Positions 16,507 through 25,516 are shown, numbered from the stretch's first letter. The stretch is DNA of 64,000 nt from Pseudomonas sp. Irchel s3h14 (GCF_900187425.1 NZ_FYDJ01000025.1:1-64000), one strand, 5' to 3'. The notes: generated from the sequence alone by a model not told the origin. Translations and numbers: made by a program.

Positions 16507-17250
16507 ATGGTTTCGACTGCTGTCCGCCCCGCCTCCCGCCCGCTGAATTTCTGGGTGTGCCTGGGCGTTCCCGCCATCGCGGCGATCGTTCTGGTGCTGC
16601 TCGAACTGACGTCCCTGGACATGGACCTTGCCAAGCTGTTCTATGACCCGGTCGCGGGGGATTTCATCGGGCGGCACAGTTACTTCCTGGAAGAGATCCT
16701 GCATGACCGCGCCAAGCAGGTGGTCATCGCCTTCTCGGTGTTGGCCATCTTCGGTTTCATCGCCTCCTTTTTCATGGACAGGCTCAAACCGATCAAACGG
16801 GAACTGGGCTGTCTGGTGCTGTCTCTGGCGCTGGCGACCTCCTTCGTCACGCCAGTCAAAGCGGTGACGGCCGTTCAATGCCCGTGGAGCCTGGAGCAAT
16901 TCGGCGGTCACGAAACCTATAGCGAACTGCTCAGCCCTCGCCCGCACACCGATAAACCGGGCCGTTGCTGGCCCGGCGGTCATGCGGCAACCGGTTTCAC
17001 ACTGTTTGCACTGTTCTTTGTCCTGCGCGACCGTCGTCCGCGTCTGGCGCGCAAGGCGTTTGTGTTCGCTTTCGCGCTGGGCACGGTGTTTTCCATCAGC
17101 CGGATGATGCAGGGGGCGCACTTCTTTTCGCACAATGTGTGGACGGCGATTTTCTGCTGGCTGATTTGTCTGGGGGCGTATTACTACATCCTTTATCGGC
17201 CGGCGCCGAAGGATGAGCGAGCGACCAAGGCGGAACCGGTCAGCGCCTGA
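16507..17250 (+). CDS. PAP2-superfamily membrane phosphatase
   Basis: 247 residues from the ATG at 16507 (AAGGA upstream). The frame extends further up but without a start site of similar quality. Several membrane helices are visible (about residues 17-38, 73-93, 106-125, 163-185, 195-212, 220-238). The PAP2 signature is partly clear: CWPGGHAATGF supplies the SGH-like second motif with a G for S change, and SRMMQGAHFFSHNVWTA supplies the third motif (SRxxxxxHxxxD-like, ending in N rather than D). Family members dephosphorylate undecaprenyl pyrophosphate, lipid A or phosphatidyl lipids at the periplasmic face. It is divergent from colR, with a ColR-box-like site between, so a lipid-remodelling role in envelope stress is likely. 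Confidence 0.8.
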   Translation: MVSTAVRPASRPLNFWVCLGVPAIAAIVLVLLELTSLDMDLAKLFYDPVAGDFIGRHSYFLEEILHDRAKQVVIAFSVLAIFGFIASFFMDRLKPIKRELGCLVLSLALATSFVTPVKAVTAVQCPWSLEQFGGHETYSELLSPRPHTDKPGRCWPGGHAATGFTLFALFFVLRDRRPRLARKAFVFAFALGTVFSISRMMQGAHFFSHNVWTAIFCWLICLGAYYYILYRPAPKDERATKAEPVSA

Positions 17251-17264
17251 AACACAGTTCAAAT

Positions 17265-17352
17265 GTGGGAGCGGGCTTGCTCGCGAAGGCGGTAGATCAG
17301 TCAACTTATGCGTTGAATGAAACACCGCTTTCGCGAGCAAGCCCGCTCCCAC
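17265..17352. repeat. REP pair, GTGGGAGCGGGCTTGCTCGCGA family
   Basis: Both arms are complete, starting GTGGGAGCGGGCTTGCTCGC and ending CCCGCTCCCAC. It lies between the PAP2 phosphatase and the convergent groEL gene. Confidence 0.9.
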
Positions 17353-17387
17353 ATTTGACTGATGTGACTATCAAAACTCCGGGCAAT

Positions 17388-17425
17388 AAAAAGCCCCGCC
17401 TGCTTATCGCAGGCGGGGCTTTTTT
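17388..17425. terminator. bidirectional terminator between the PAP2 gene and groEL
   Basis: AAAAAGCCCCGCCTGC ... GCAGGCGGGGCTTTTTTA is a strong GC stem flanked by A and T runs. It serves groEL on the minus strand and the phosphatase gene on the plus strand. Confidence 0.93.
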
Positions 17426-17442
17426 ATAGGGGTAAGGCTGGC

Positions 17443-19086
17443 TTACATCATGCCGCCCATACCGCCCATACCGCCCATGTCTGGCATGCCGCCGCCAGCT
17501 GGACCGTCTTCCTTGATCTCAGCGATCATGGCTTCGGTGGTGATCATCAGGCTGGCAATCGACGAAGCCGCTTGCAGAGCCGAACGAGTCACTTTAGCCG
17601 GGTCCAGGATACCCATTTCGATCATGTCGCCGTATTCGCCGGTAGCAGCGTTGTAACCGTAGTTACCCGAACCCTGCTTGACCTTGTCGACCACTACGCT
17701 TGGCTCGTCACCGGAGTTGGCAACGATCTGGCGCAGTGGCGCTTCAACAGCGCGACGCAGCAACTGGATGCCAACGTTCTGGTCATCGTTGTCGCCTTTC
17801 AGCTCGGAGATTGCCTGCAGAGCGCGAACCAGTGCCACGCCGCCGCCAGGTACCACGCCTTCTTCAACGGCTGCACGGGTAGCGTGCAGGGCGTCTTCAA
17901 CGCGGGCTTTCTTCTCTTTCATTTCAACTTCGGAACCAGCGCCAACCTTGATCACTGCAACGCCGCCGGACAGTTTGGCCAGACGCTCTTGCAGTTTTTC
18001 ACGGTCGTAGTCGGACGAAGTGTCAGCCACTTGCTGACGGATCTGCAGAACGCGAGCCTGGATGTCAGCCTCAACGCCGGCACCGTCGATCACGGTGGTG
18101 TTTTCTTTGGACAGGATCACGCGCTTGGCATTACCCAGGTGTTCCAGGGTAGTGCTTTCCAGGCTCAGACCGATCTCTTCGGAGATAACGGTACCGCCAG
18201 TCAGAACAGCGATGTCCTGCAGCATGGCCTTGCGACGGTCGCCGAAGCCTGGAGCCTTGACGGCTGCGACTTTAACGATGCCACGCATGTTGTTCACAAC
18301 CAGAGTCGCCAGGGCTTCGCCTTCAACGTCTTCGGCCACGATCAGCAGTGGACGGCCAGCTTTGGCAACGGCTTCCAGTACTGGCAGCATTTCGCGGATG
18401 TTCGAGATCTTTTTGTCGACCAGCAGGATCAGCGGACCGTCCAGCTCGGCAGTCATGGTCTCTGGCTTGTTGACGAAGTACGGGGACAGGTAGCCACGGT
18501 CGAACTGCATGCCTTCAACAACCGACAGTTCGTTTTCCAGGCCCGAGCCTTCTTCAACGGTGATCACGCCTTCTTTGCCGACTTTTTCCATGGCTTCGGC
18601 AATGATGTCGCCGATGGAGCTGTCGGAGTTGGCCGAGATGGTGCCGACCTGAGCGATGGCCTTGGTGTCAGCGCAAGGCTTGGACAGGGCTTTCAGCTCT
18701 TTGACGATAGCGATGGTCGCTTTGTCGATACCGCGCTTCAGGTCCATCGGGTTCATGCCGGCAGCGACGGCTTTCAGGCCTTCGTTGACGATCGATTGAG
18801 CCAGAACGGTAGCGGTGGTGGTGCCGTCGCCTGCGTCATCGTTGGCACGGGAGGCAACGTCTTTGACCAGCTGCGCGCCCATGTTTTCGAAGCGATCTTT
18901 CAGCTCGATTTCTTTGGCAACGGACACGCCGTCCTTGGTGATGGTCGGAGCGCCGAAGCTCTTCTCGATGATCACGTTACGGCCTTTAGGGCCCAGGGTC
19001 GCTTTTACTGCGTCAGCCAGGACGTTGACACCGGCGAGCATTTTCTTGCGGGCGGAATCGCCGAATTTAACTTCTTTAGCAGCCAT
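17443..19086 (-). CDS. groEL: GroEL chaperonin, 60 kDa subunit
   Basis: 547 residues, full length. It starts MAAKEVKFGDSARKKMLAGV, has the nucleotide-binding GDGTTTATVLA motif, and ends in the typical Gly-Met-rich tail (GGMGGMGGMM). It forms the double-ring folding chamber with GroES as lid in the cytoplasm. It follows groES by 49 bases on the same strand, and both share the heat-shock promoter and leader upstream of groES. It ends at the strong terminator at 17388-17425. Confidence 0.98.
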   Translation of the reverse strand: MAAKEVKFGDSARKKMLAGVNVLADAVKATLGPKGRNVIIEKSFGAPTITKDGVSVAKEIELKDRFENMGAQLVKDVASRANDDAGDGTTTATVLAQSIVNEGLKAVAAGMNPMDLKRGIDKATIAIVKELKALSKPCADTKAIAQVGTISANSDSSIGDIIAEAMEKVGKEGVITVEEGSGLENELSVVEGMQFDRGYLSPYFVNKPETMTAELDGPLILLVDKKISNIREMLPVLEAVAKAGRPLLIVAEDVEGEALATLVVNNMRGIVKVAAVKAPGFGDRRKAMLQDIAVLTGGTVISEEIGLSLESTTLEHLGNAKRVILSKENTTVIDGAGVEADIQARVLQIRQQVADTSSDYDREKLQERLAKLSGGVAVIKVGAGSEVEMKEKKARVEDALHATRAAVEEGVVPGGGVALVRALQAISELKGDNDDQNVGIQLLRRAVEAPLRQIVANSGDEPSVVVDKVKQGSGNYGYNAATGEYGDMIEMGILDPAKVTRSALQAASSIASLMITTEAMIAEIKEDGPAGGGMPDMGGMGGMGGMM

Positions 19087-19135
19087 GATCGATATTCCTT
19101 AAATACTTTGTAGTAGCGGGAAAATGAGCGGGGAA

Positions 19136-19429
19136 TCAGCCTTCGATAACAGCGAGAATCTCGTTCTCAGCCATTACCAACAGGTCTTCGCCGTCGACTT
19201 TCACGGTGTTGCTGCCGGAGTACGGGCCGAACACAACCTTGTCACCCACTTTAACGGCCAGTGCACGCACTTCACCGTTGTCCAGTACGCGGCCGGTACC
19301 GACAGCGAGGATCTCGCCGCTGTTGGCTTTTTCAGCAGCCGAACCTGGCAGGACGATACCGCCAGCGGTTTTCTTTTCTTCTTCGCTGCGACGGATGACG
19401 ACGCGGTCATGCAGAGGACGAAGCTTCAT
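19136..19429 (-). CDS. groES: GroES co-chaperonin
   Basis: 97 residues beginning MKLRPLHDRVVIRR, with the flexible mobile loop around EEEKKTAGGIVLPGSA and the conserved C-terminal DLLVMAENEILAVIE. It caps the GroEL ring as a heptamer. AGGAG lies just upstream of the start. It is the first gene of the groESL operon, preceded by a roughly 140-base structured leader and a sigma-32-like promoter. Confidence 0.98.
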   Translation of the reverse strand: MKLRPLHDRVVIRRSEEEKKTAGGIVLPGSAAEKANSGEILAVGTGRVLDNGEVRALAVKVGDKVVFGPYSGSNTVKVDGEDLLVMAENEILAVIEG

Positions 19430-19569
19430 TGTCGATCTCTCCTAATTGTGGTTTTCATCGGCCGGTGTATTCCCGGCGGGTTTAACAAATCCGGCGGTGC
19501 CGGGTGCGGTTCGTCGAGCGAACCGCGGAAGTCTGTCTGGCGTAATCGCCAGAAACCTTGCGGTGACCG
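19430..19569 (-). ncRNA. structured groES 5' leader (Pseudomon-groES-type RNA)
   Basis: Read on the minus strand, the leader contains stacked hairpins: CTGGCG/CGCCAG, GCGGTTCG/CGAACCGC and a GC-rich CCGGCACCGCCGG region, followed by the AGGAG ribosome site. Rfam describes a conserved Pseudomonas groES leader motif of this kind (from memory). It is likely a cis-acting element such as a thermosensor. The exact boundaries are estimated. Confidence 0.6.
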
Positions 19570-19601
19570 TTACATAAGGGCGCATAAGCTTATTACAAGG
19601 G
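19570..19601 (-). promoter_or_regulatory. sigma-32 (heat-shock) promoter of groESL
   Basis: On the minus strand CCCTTGTAA (19593-19601) is followed after 12 bases by CCCTTATGTAA (19570-19580), resembling the CTTGAAA and CCCCATNT heat-shock elements. It is located about 140 bases before groES, ahead of the structured leader. Confidence 0.6.
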
Positions 19602-19641
19602 CGGGGATCGAAATTTTTTACATCGATGACCCGCAAACGAA

Positions 19642-19663
19642 CACGGCACCCGAAGGTGCCGTG
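19642..19663 (-). terminator. hairpin after fxsA
   Basis: CACGGCACC and GGTGCCGTG form a perfect 9-bp stem around CGAA, just past the fxsA stop on the minus strand. The T run after it is weak (TTCGTTTG), so termination may be partial. Confidence 0.6.
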
Positions 19664-19676
19664 CAGGTGAAACGAT

Positions 19677-20153
19677 TTACTTGGAGTCGCGGTGTTCAAA
19701 CTCGCCTTCGATCACATTGGGCTCACGCCCCAGCGGCTGCTGCGGAGCAGGACCGCCACGTGGCTGAAGGTCGTCGGCGAACGCACGCTGACGGATGGCC
19801 GCCTCTTCGGCACGCTGGCGCATTTTATTGGCCAACAGTCGACGAGAGATCGGCAGCAACATGATCAGACCCAGCACGTCAGTGACGAAGCCCGGCAGGA
19901 TCAACAGACCACCCGCCAGTGCCAGCATCAAACCTTCGAGCATGGTCTGGGCCGGCAGCTCGCCGCGGTTCAGGCTTTCACGAGCACGCAATGCGGTTGC
20001 CAGACCAGCGATACGCAGCACGAACACGCCGAGCATCGAGCCGAGAATGACCAGCAGCAGGGCCGGGAAAAACCCGATCGCCCCGCTGACCTTGACGAAT
20101 ACGAACAGCTCCAACACCGGAAACAGTACAAAGAGCAATAAAAAAGGGCGCAT
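19677..20153 (-). CDS. fxsA: FxsA-family membrane protein
   Basis: 158 residues from the ATG at 20153 (GAGGA 8 bases upstream). A TTG five codons earlier is less well placed. The first 110 residues contain three or four hydrophobic helices with the family-typical FLLLFVLFPVLELFVFVKV start and a GGLLILPGFVTDVLGL motif. The C-terminal 50 residues are polar and Pro/Gln-rich, ending in a VIEGEFEHRD segment. FxsA affects phage F exclusion by plasmid F in E. coli when overproduced; its normal role is unknown. It lies directly upstream of groESL on the same strand, as in PAO1. Confidence 0.9.
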   Translation of the reverse strand: MRPFLLLFVLFPVLELFVFVKVSGAIGFFPALLLVILGSMLGVFVLRIAGLATALRARESLNRGELPAQTMLEGLMLALAGGLLILPGFVTDVLGLIMLLPISRRLLANKMRQRAEEAAIRQRAFADDLQPRGGPAPQQPLGREPNVIEGEFEHRDSK

Positions 20154-20219
20154 CAAATGGTTCCTCAACGCAAGAATGCCTTGCCAGTCTTCCCTAGATG
20201 ACGTCGCCGTTTCGTGAAT

Positions 20220-20951
20220 TCAAGCGTCGGCCACTTCATTTTTCGGCCAATGTTCGGCGTGAGCCAGGAAAACCAAGGCTTCGCGTACTTGTGTCGGCGT
20301 ATTACACGACGCTTGAAACGGCAGCCAGTAGAGCCCCTGACCGATGCGCAGGTGCATGCCTTCGGTGTCGATACCCGCCAGTTGCGCCGGTTCGGTTTTC
20401 GGCAGGCCCGCCAGTTCGACGTAGTGGGCGATGGCTTTGGCGTGATCGGCATTCATGTGCTCGACCATGCTCGCTTCGGCTTTTCCGGCGAACGGGTTGG
20501 CCAGCGTTAACTGATCGACCCAGTGAATCGCACCGAAGCCGCCGATGTAACGGTGACGTACTGGTTTGAGCACCCAGAAATCGAAATCGTGGGCCTTGTG
20601 GTAGCTCTGCGAATCCGGGAAATAGCGATAGTAACGCTCAGCTGCCGCTTCGATAGCGGCCTCGTCCTCGAGCTTTTCCGCTTCGGCGAGGTAGGTCAGC
20701 CGACCAACGGCTTGCACGTCTTCGGCCCCGCGCTCACCCACAAACAGTGAGCATTTTGGATCCTTCTGCAGGTTATGCGTGTGCTGGGCGATGCGGCTGA
20801 TAAGGATCAGCGGCCGGCCCTGTTCATCCAGACAGTACGGAACCACGGAACCAAACGGGAAACCGGGCATCGCCTTGGAGTGCGTCGAGAGCACTCCACG
20901 GTATTCCTTGAGAAGCAATTCTCGGGCATTCTTGGCCGCTTCAACGCTCAA
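20220..20951 (-). CDS. hugZ: HugZ-family haem-utilisation protein (PNPOx-like split barrel)
   Basis: 243 residues. The start is TTG at 20951: AAGGAG sits 7 bases upstream and no ATG is better placed. The N-terminal 145 residues have the split-barrel pattern of pyridoxamine-phosphate oxidase relatives (GVLSTHSKAMPGFPFGSVVPYCLDEQGRPLIL, then an ISRIAQHTHNLQKDPKCSLFVGER block). The C-terminal DUF2470-type region contains VEHMNADHAKAIAHYVEL. Relatives in Campylobacter and Vibrio bind or degrade haem. Whether this protein does so is inferred from family. It lies 66 bases upstream of fxsA on the same strand and may be transcribed separately. Confidence 0.85.
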   Translation of the reverse strand: MSVEAAKNARELLLKEYRGVLSTHSKAMPGFPFGSVVPYCLDEQGRPLILISRIAQHTHNLQKDPKCSLFVGERGAEDVQAVGRLTYLAEAEKLEDEAAIEAAAERYYRYFPDSQSYHKAHDFDFWVLKPVRHRYIGGFGAIHWVDQLTLANPFAGKAEASMVEHMNADHAKAIAHYVELAGLPKTEPAQLAGIDTEGMHLRIGQGLYWLPFQASCNTPTQVREALVFLAHAEHWPKNEVADA

Positions 20952-21117
20952 TTTATGACTCCTTATTAGAATCCGTCAAAAAAACGGACAGGCGCCTGGG
21001 GATAAGTTCCAGTACGCCATCGGGCAGTTCTCATGTGCAGCCAGGCCGTCAGGTGCAGATCGAGAGGCTACTCTCTGAAAGGAAACCACTCCTCTGACCT
21101 GCTATCGGGGCATGCGA

Positions 21118-21876
21118 ATGAAACTCACTGACAAAGTAATCATTATCACCGGCGGTTGCCAGGGTTTAGGCCGTTCCATGGCCGAGTATTTCGCCGGTAA
21201 AGGGGCGAAGCTGGCGCTGGTGGACCTGAACCAGGAAAAGCTCGACGACGCCGTCGCCGCTTGCACGGCTAAAGGCGTCGAGGCTCGCGCTTACCTGTGC
21301 AATGTCGCCAATGAAGAGCAAGTGACGCACATGGTCGCCCAGGTGGCCGAAGACTTCGGCGCGATCCATGGCCTGATCAACAACGCAGGGATCCTGCGCG
21401 ATGGCTTGCTTATCAAGGTCAAGGACGGCGAGATGACCAAGATGAGCCTGGCCCAGTGGCAGTCGGTCATCGACGTCAACCTCACCGGCGTATTCCTGTG
21501 CACCCGTGAAGTCGCGGCCAAAATGATCGAGCTGAACAACAGCGGCGCGATCATTAATATCTCGTCGATCTCCCGCGCTGGCAACGCCGGCCAGACCAAC
21601 TACTCCGCCGCCAAGGCCGGTGTCGCCGCGGCGACTGTGACCTGGGCCAAGGAATTGGCACGCTACGGTGTTCGTGTGGCAGCCATTGCACCGGGCTTTA
21701 TCGAAACCGAAATGACGCTGAGCATGAAGCCTGAGGCGCTGGAGAAGATAACGTCCGTGATTCCACTCAAGCGCATGGGCACGCCTGAAGAGATCGCCCA
21801 TTCAGCGGCCTACATTTTCGAAAACGACTACTACAACGGTCGGATTATGGAGCTGGATGGCGGGTTGCGGATCTAG
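21118..21876 (+). CDS. short-chain dehydrogenase/reductase, FabG-like
   Basis: 252 residues from the ATG at 21118, with GGGG 8 bases upstream. An ATG two codons earlier is too close to the ribosome site. It has the NAD(P) Rossmann motif GGCQGLG (TGxxxGxG-like, with the first T replaced), the NNAG motif, catalytic Ser in ISSISRAGNAG, YSAAK with Tyr and Lys, and the C-terminal FIETEM loop. It most resembles 3-oxoacyl reductases, but the physiological substrate is unknown. PAO1 has an SDR at the same position beyond hugZ (PA4389, from memory). A repeat pair follows. Confidence 0.88.
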   Translation: MKLTDKVIIITGGCQGLGRSMAEYFAGKGAKLALVDLNQEKLDDAVAACTAKGVEARAYLCNVANEEQVTHMVAQVAEDFGAIHGLINNAGILRDGLLIKVKDGEMTKMSLAQWQSVIDVNLTGVFLCTREVAAKMIELNNSGAIINISSISRAGNAGQTNYSAAKAGVAAATVTWAKELARYGVRVAAIAPGFIETEMTLSMKPEALEKITSVIPLKRMGTPEEIAHSAAYIFENDYYNGRIMELDGGLRI

Positions 21877-21894
21877 GGTCAACACAAAACAAAT

Positions 21895-21997
21895 GTGGGA
21901 GCGGCGGTGCGACGATTCGACTTGCTCGCGAAAGCGGTGTATCAGTCAACATTAATGCTGAATGACACACCGCTTTCGCGAGCAAGCCCGCTCCCAC
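21895..21997. repeat. REP pair with an expanded left arm
   Basis: The right arm is the standard GTGGGAGCGGGCTTGCTCGC family member. The left arm reads GTGGGAGCGG, then 16 bases (CGGTGCGACGATTCGA), then CTTGCTCGCG, so the arms no longer pair along their full length. Confidence 0.85.
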
Positions 21998-22021
21998 AAT
22001 GGATCGCATTTCTTCAGTGAA

Positions 22022-23116
22022 TCAATCGTCGCTGATTGTGATGTTCGGCATGGCCGGTGTCGCCGCTTCCTGCAACACGATCCGCGCGCCGACATGGCGG
22101 GCCAGTTCCTGGTAAACCATCGCAATCGGGCTGTCAGGCTCGGCGATCACCGTTGGCTTGCCGCCATCGGCCTGTTCGCGGATGGCCATCGCCAGCGGCA
22201 ACGACGCCAGCAGCTCGACGCCGTACTGGTTGGCCAGCTTCACACCACCGCCCTCACCGAACAGATGCTCGGCATGCCCGCAGTTGGAGCAGATGTGCAC
22301 GGCCATGTTTTCCACCACGCCCAGCACCGGAATGTTGACCTTGCGGAACATTTCCACACCCTTGCGCGCGTCCAGCAATGCCAGATCTTGCGGCGTGGTA
22401 ACGATCACCGCGCCGGCCACCGGGACTTTCTGCGCCAGGGTCAGCTGGATGTCGCCGGTGCCTGGCGGCATGTCGATGACCAGGTAATCGAGGTCGCCCC
22501 AGGCGGTCTGAGTGACGAGTTGTAACAAGGCGCCGGAAACCATCGGCCCGCGCCAGACCATCGGCGTGTTGTCGTCGGTCAGGAATGCCATGGACATGAC
22601 TTCGACACCGTGGGATTCGATCGGAATAAACCACTTCTGATCCTTGACCTTGGGTCGGGTGCCTTCGGGGATACCGAACATGATGCCCTGGCTCGGTCCG
22701 TAAATGTCCGCGTCGAGGATCCCGACCTTGGCGCCTTCGCGGGCCAGGGCCAGGGCCAGGTTGGCGGCGGTGGTTGATTTGCCCACACCGCCCTTGCCGG
22801 ACGCCACGGCCACCACGTTCTTGACGTTGGCCAGCCCCGGGATCTGCGCTTGAGCCTTGTGCGCGGCAATGACACTGGTGATCTCGACGCGGGCGATGGT
22901 CACGCCGTCCAGCCCTTCAATGGCCATTTGCAGCAACTGCGCCCAGCCACTCTTGAACAGGCCGGCGGCGTAACCCAGCTCCAGCTGGACGCTGACGCGA
23001 TCACCCTGAATGTCGATGCCGCGTACGCACCCGGCGCTGACCGGGTCCTGGTTCAAATAAGGGTCGGTGTATTGGCGAAGGACGGCTTCCACCGCTGCGC
23101 GATTGACGGCGCTCAT
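22022..23116 (-). CDS. apbC: ApbC/Mrp, iron-sulfur cluster carrier ATPase
   Basis: 364 residues from the ATG at 23116 (GGAG 7 bases upstream). An N-terminal MIP18/DUF59-like domain (residues 1-90) precedes a P-loop domain with the deviant Walker A GKGGVGKST near residue 108, a DADIYGPSQG switch, and CSNCGHAEHLFG, whose CxxC pair is the bridging cluster-binding motif. It carries [4Fe-4S] clusters to target proteins in the cytoplasm. It is divergent from metG across a 331-base gap with a repeat pair. The arrangement matches PAO1 PA3481-PA3482. Confidence 0.94.
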   Translation of the reverse strand: MSAVNRAAVEAVLRQYTDPYLNQDPVSAGCVRGIDIQGDRVSVQLELGYAAGLFKSGWAQLLQMAIEGLDGVTIARVEITSVIAAHKAQAQIPGLANVKNVVAVASGKGGVGKSTTAANLALALAREGAKVGILDADIYGPSQGIMFGIPEGTRPKVKDQKWFIPIESHGVEVMSMAFLTDDNTPMVWRGPMVSGALLQLVTQTAWGDLDYLVIDMPPGTGDIQLTLAQKVPVAGAVIVTTPQDLALLDARKGVEMFRKVNIPVLGVVENMAVHICSNCGHAEHLFGEGGGVKLANQYGVELLASLPLAMAIREQADGGKPTVIAEPDSPIAMVYQELARHVGARIVLQEAATPAMPNITISDD

Positions 23117-23225
23117 GGGCAACTCCGATAGCAAGACTGGAAAATCAGGCGGGTATCGTACCTGTTCTATAGTCCGGACGGCATGCTTTCAGGATGTGAC
23201 AAATAACCCATGGTCGAATGCTACC

Positions 23226-23358
23226 TGTAGCAGCTGGCGAAGCCTGCGTTCGGCTGCGCAGCAGTCGTAAAACCAGACACCGCGGTGTTTCAGGTAGTCC
23301 GAGTTGCCCGGATTCACGACGGCTTCGCCGCCGAACGCAGGCTTCGCCAGCTGCTACA
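23226..23358. repeat. REP pair, TGTAGCAGCTGGCGAAGCCTGCG family
   Basis: Left arm TGTAGCAGCTGGCGAAGCCT (continuing GCGTTCGG) is mirrored exactly by the right arm ending CAGCTGCTACA. It fills most of the 331-base gap between apbC and metG. The remaining part (23360-23447) holds the likely metG promoter region, with a CTTTATAGT stretch at about 23404. Confidence 0.88.
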
Positions 23359-23447
23359 AAGGTCCGCGGAGGCTGGCCTTGGGGGTGAAAAATATGCGCC
23401 GGCGCTTTATAGTGGCCGACCTCCGTTTCATCAAGTAGCCGAGCCCC

Positions 23448-25499
23448 ATGTCCGAGCCACGCAAGATCCTCGTCACCAGCGCCCTGCCCTATGCCAATGG
23501 TTCGATCCATCTTGGCCACATGCTGGAATACATCCAGACCGATATGTGGGTGCGCTTCCAGAAGCACCGCGGCAATCAATGCATTTATGTCTGCGCCGAC
23601 GACGCCCACGGTTCGGCCATCATGCTGCGCGCGGAAAAGGAAGGCATCACCCCGGAACAACTGATCGCCAACGTCCAGGCTGAACACAGCGCCGACTTTG
23701 CCGAGTTCCTGGTGGACTTCGACAACTTCCACTCCACTCACGCCGAAGAAAACCGTGAGCTGTCGAGCCAGATCTACCTGAAGCTGCGCGACGCCGGGCA
23801 CATTGCCACGCGTTCAATCACTCAGTACTTCGACCCGGAAAAGAAAATGTTCCTGGCCGACCGCTTCATCAAGGGCACCTGCCCGAAATGCGGCACCGAA
23901 GACCAGTACGGCGACAACTGCGAAAAATGCGGCGCGACCTACGCGCCGACCGACCTGAAGGATCCGAAGTCGGCGATCTCCGGCGCCACCCCGGTGCTCA
24001 AGGATTCCCAGCACTTCTTCTTCAAACTGCCGGACTTCCAGGAAATGCTGCAAGCCTGGACCCGCAGCGGCACCCTGCAAGAGGCCGTGGCGAACAAGAT
24101 CGCCGAATGGCTGGACGCCGGCCTGCAACAGTGGGACATCTCCCGCGATGCGCCGTACTTCGGTTTTGAAATCCCCGACGAGCCAGGCAAATACTTCTAC
24201 GTCTGGCTGGACGCGCCGATCGGCTACATGGCCAGCTTCAAGAACCTCTGCGACCGCACGCCTACTCTTGATTTCGACGCGTTCTGGGGCAAGGATTCCA
24301 CCGCCGAGCTATACCATTTCATCGGCAAGGACATCGTCAACTTCCACGCCCTGTTCTGGCCAGCCATGCTCGAAGGCGCCGGTTTCCGTAAACCGACCGG
24401 CATCAACGTGCACGGTTACCTGACCGTCAACGGTCAGAAAATGTCCAAATCCCGCGGCACCTTCATCAAGGCCCGGACCTATCTGGACCACCTGTCGCCG
24501 GAATACCTGCGTTACTACTACGCGGCGAAGCTGAGCCGTGGCGTCGACGACCTGGACCTGAACCTCGAAGACTTCGTGCAGAAGGTCAACTCCGACCTGG
24601 TCGGCAAAGTCGTCAACATTGCCAGCCGTTGCGCCGGCTTCATCCACAAAGGCAACGCTGGTGTATTGGTGGCGGGTAATGCCGCACCGGAACTGACCGA
24701 AGCCTTCCTCGCCGCAGCGCCGAGCATCGCCGAAGCCTACGAGGCTCGCGATTTCGCCCGTGCCATGCGCGAAATCATGGGCCTGGCCGACCGTGCCAAT
24801 GCCTGGATCGCCGACAAGGCGCCTTGGTCGCTGAACAAACAGGAAGGCAAGCAAGACGAAGTCCAGGCCATCTGCGCCCTGGGCGTCAACCTGTTCCGCC
24901 AGTTGGTGATCTTCCTCAAGCCGGTGCTGCCGCTGCTGGCCGCCGATGCCGAGGCGTTCCTGAACGTCGCGCCGCTGACCTGGAACGACCACGCCACCTT
25001 GCTCAGCAACCATCAGCTGAACGAGTTCAAACCGTTGATGACCCGTATCGACCCGGTAAAAGTGCAAGCCATGAGCGACGCCTCGAAAGAAGACCTGACC
25101 GCCAGCGCTACCGACACCGGCGACGCTGCGCCTGCCGGCAATGGCGAACTGGCCAAGGATCCGCTGTCGCCGGAAATCGAGTTCGATGCCTTTGCCGCTG
25201 TCGACCTGCGCGTCGCCCTGATTCTCAAGGCCGAACACGTGGAAGGTGCCGACAAACTGCTGCGCCTGACCCTCGACATCGGTGACGAGCAACGCAACGT
25301 GTTCTCCGGGATCAAGAGCGCTTATCCGGATCCGTCCAAGCTCAATGGTCGTCTGACCATGATGATCGCCAACCTCAAGCCACGGAAAATGAAGTTCGGC
25401 ATCTCCGAAGGCATGGTGATGGCGGCCGGCCCTGGCGGTGAAGAAATCTACCTGCTCAGCCCTGACAGCGGCGCCAAGCCAGGTCAGCGCATCAAGTAA
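23448..25499 (+). CDS. metG: methionyl-tRNA synthetase
   Basis: 683 residues. It charges initiator and elongator tRNA-Met with methionine. The class I signatures are HLGH (residues 22-25) and KMSKS (331-335). Between them lies a zinc knuckle CPKCGTEDQYGDNCEKCG typical of the MetRS1 long form. An anticodon-binding helical domain follows, then an acidic linker, and from about residue 575 a C-terminal tRNA-binding domain (EMAPII/Arc1p-like) for dimerisation. The ATG at 23448 has GAGCCCC upstream, a weak ribosome site. Confidence 0.97.
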   Translation: MSEPRKILVTSALPYANGSIHLGHMLEYIQTDMWVRFQKHRGNQCIYVCADDAHGSAIMLRAEKEGITPEQLIANVQAEHSADFAEFLVDFDNFHSTHAEENRELSSQIYLKLRDAGHIATRSITQYFDPEKKMFLADRFIKGTCPKCGTEDQYGDNCEKCGATYAPTDLKDPKSAISGATPVLKDSQHFFFKLPDFQEMLQAWTRSGTLQEAVANKIAEWLDAGLQQWDISRDAPYFGFEIPDEPGKYFYVWLDAPIGYMASFKNLCDRTPTLDFDAFWGKDSTAELYHFIGKDIVNFHALFWPAMLEGAGFRKPTGINVHGYLTVNGQKMSKSRGTFIKARTYLDHLSPEYLRYYYAAKLSRGVDDLDLNLEDFVQKVNSDLVGKVVNIASRCAGFIHKGNAGVLVAGNAAPELTEAFLAAAPSIAEAYEARDFARAMREIMGLADRANAWIADKAPWSLNKQEGKQDEVQAICALGVNLFRQLVIFLKPVLPLLAADAEAFLNVAPLTWNDHATLLSNHQLNEFKPLMTRIDPVKVQAMSDASKEDLTASATDTGDAAPAGNGELAKDPLSPEIEFDAFAAVDLRVALILKAEHVEGADKLLRLTLDIGDEQRNVFSGIKSAYPDPSKLNGRLTMMIANLKPRKMKFGISEGMVMAAGPGGEEIYLLSPDSGAKPGQRIK

Positions 25500-25516
25500 G
25501 GCTCTGCTGTAAATCG

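Noticed and set aside
17572..19113. 513-codon open frame antisense to groEL
   Set aside because: It exactly shadows groEL on the opposite strand and has no ribosome site or recognisable domain. It comes from third-position GC bias of the coding strand.
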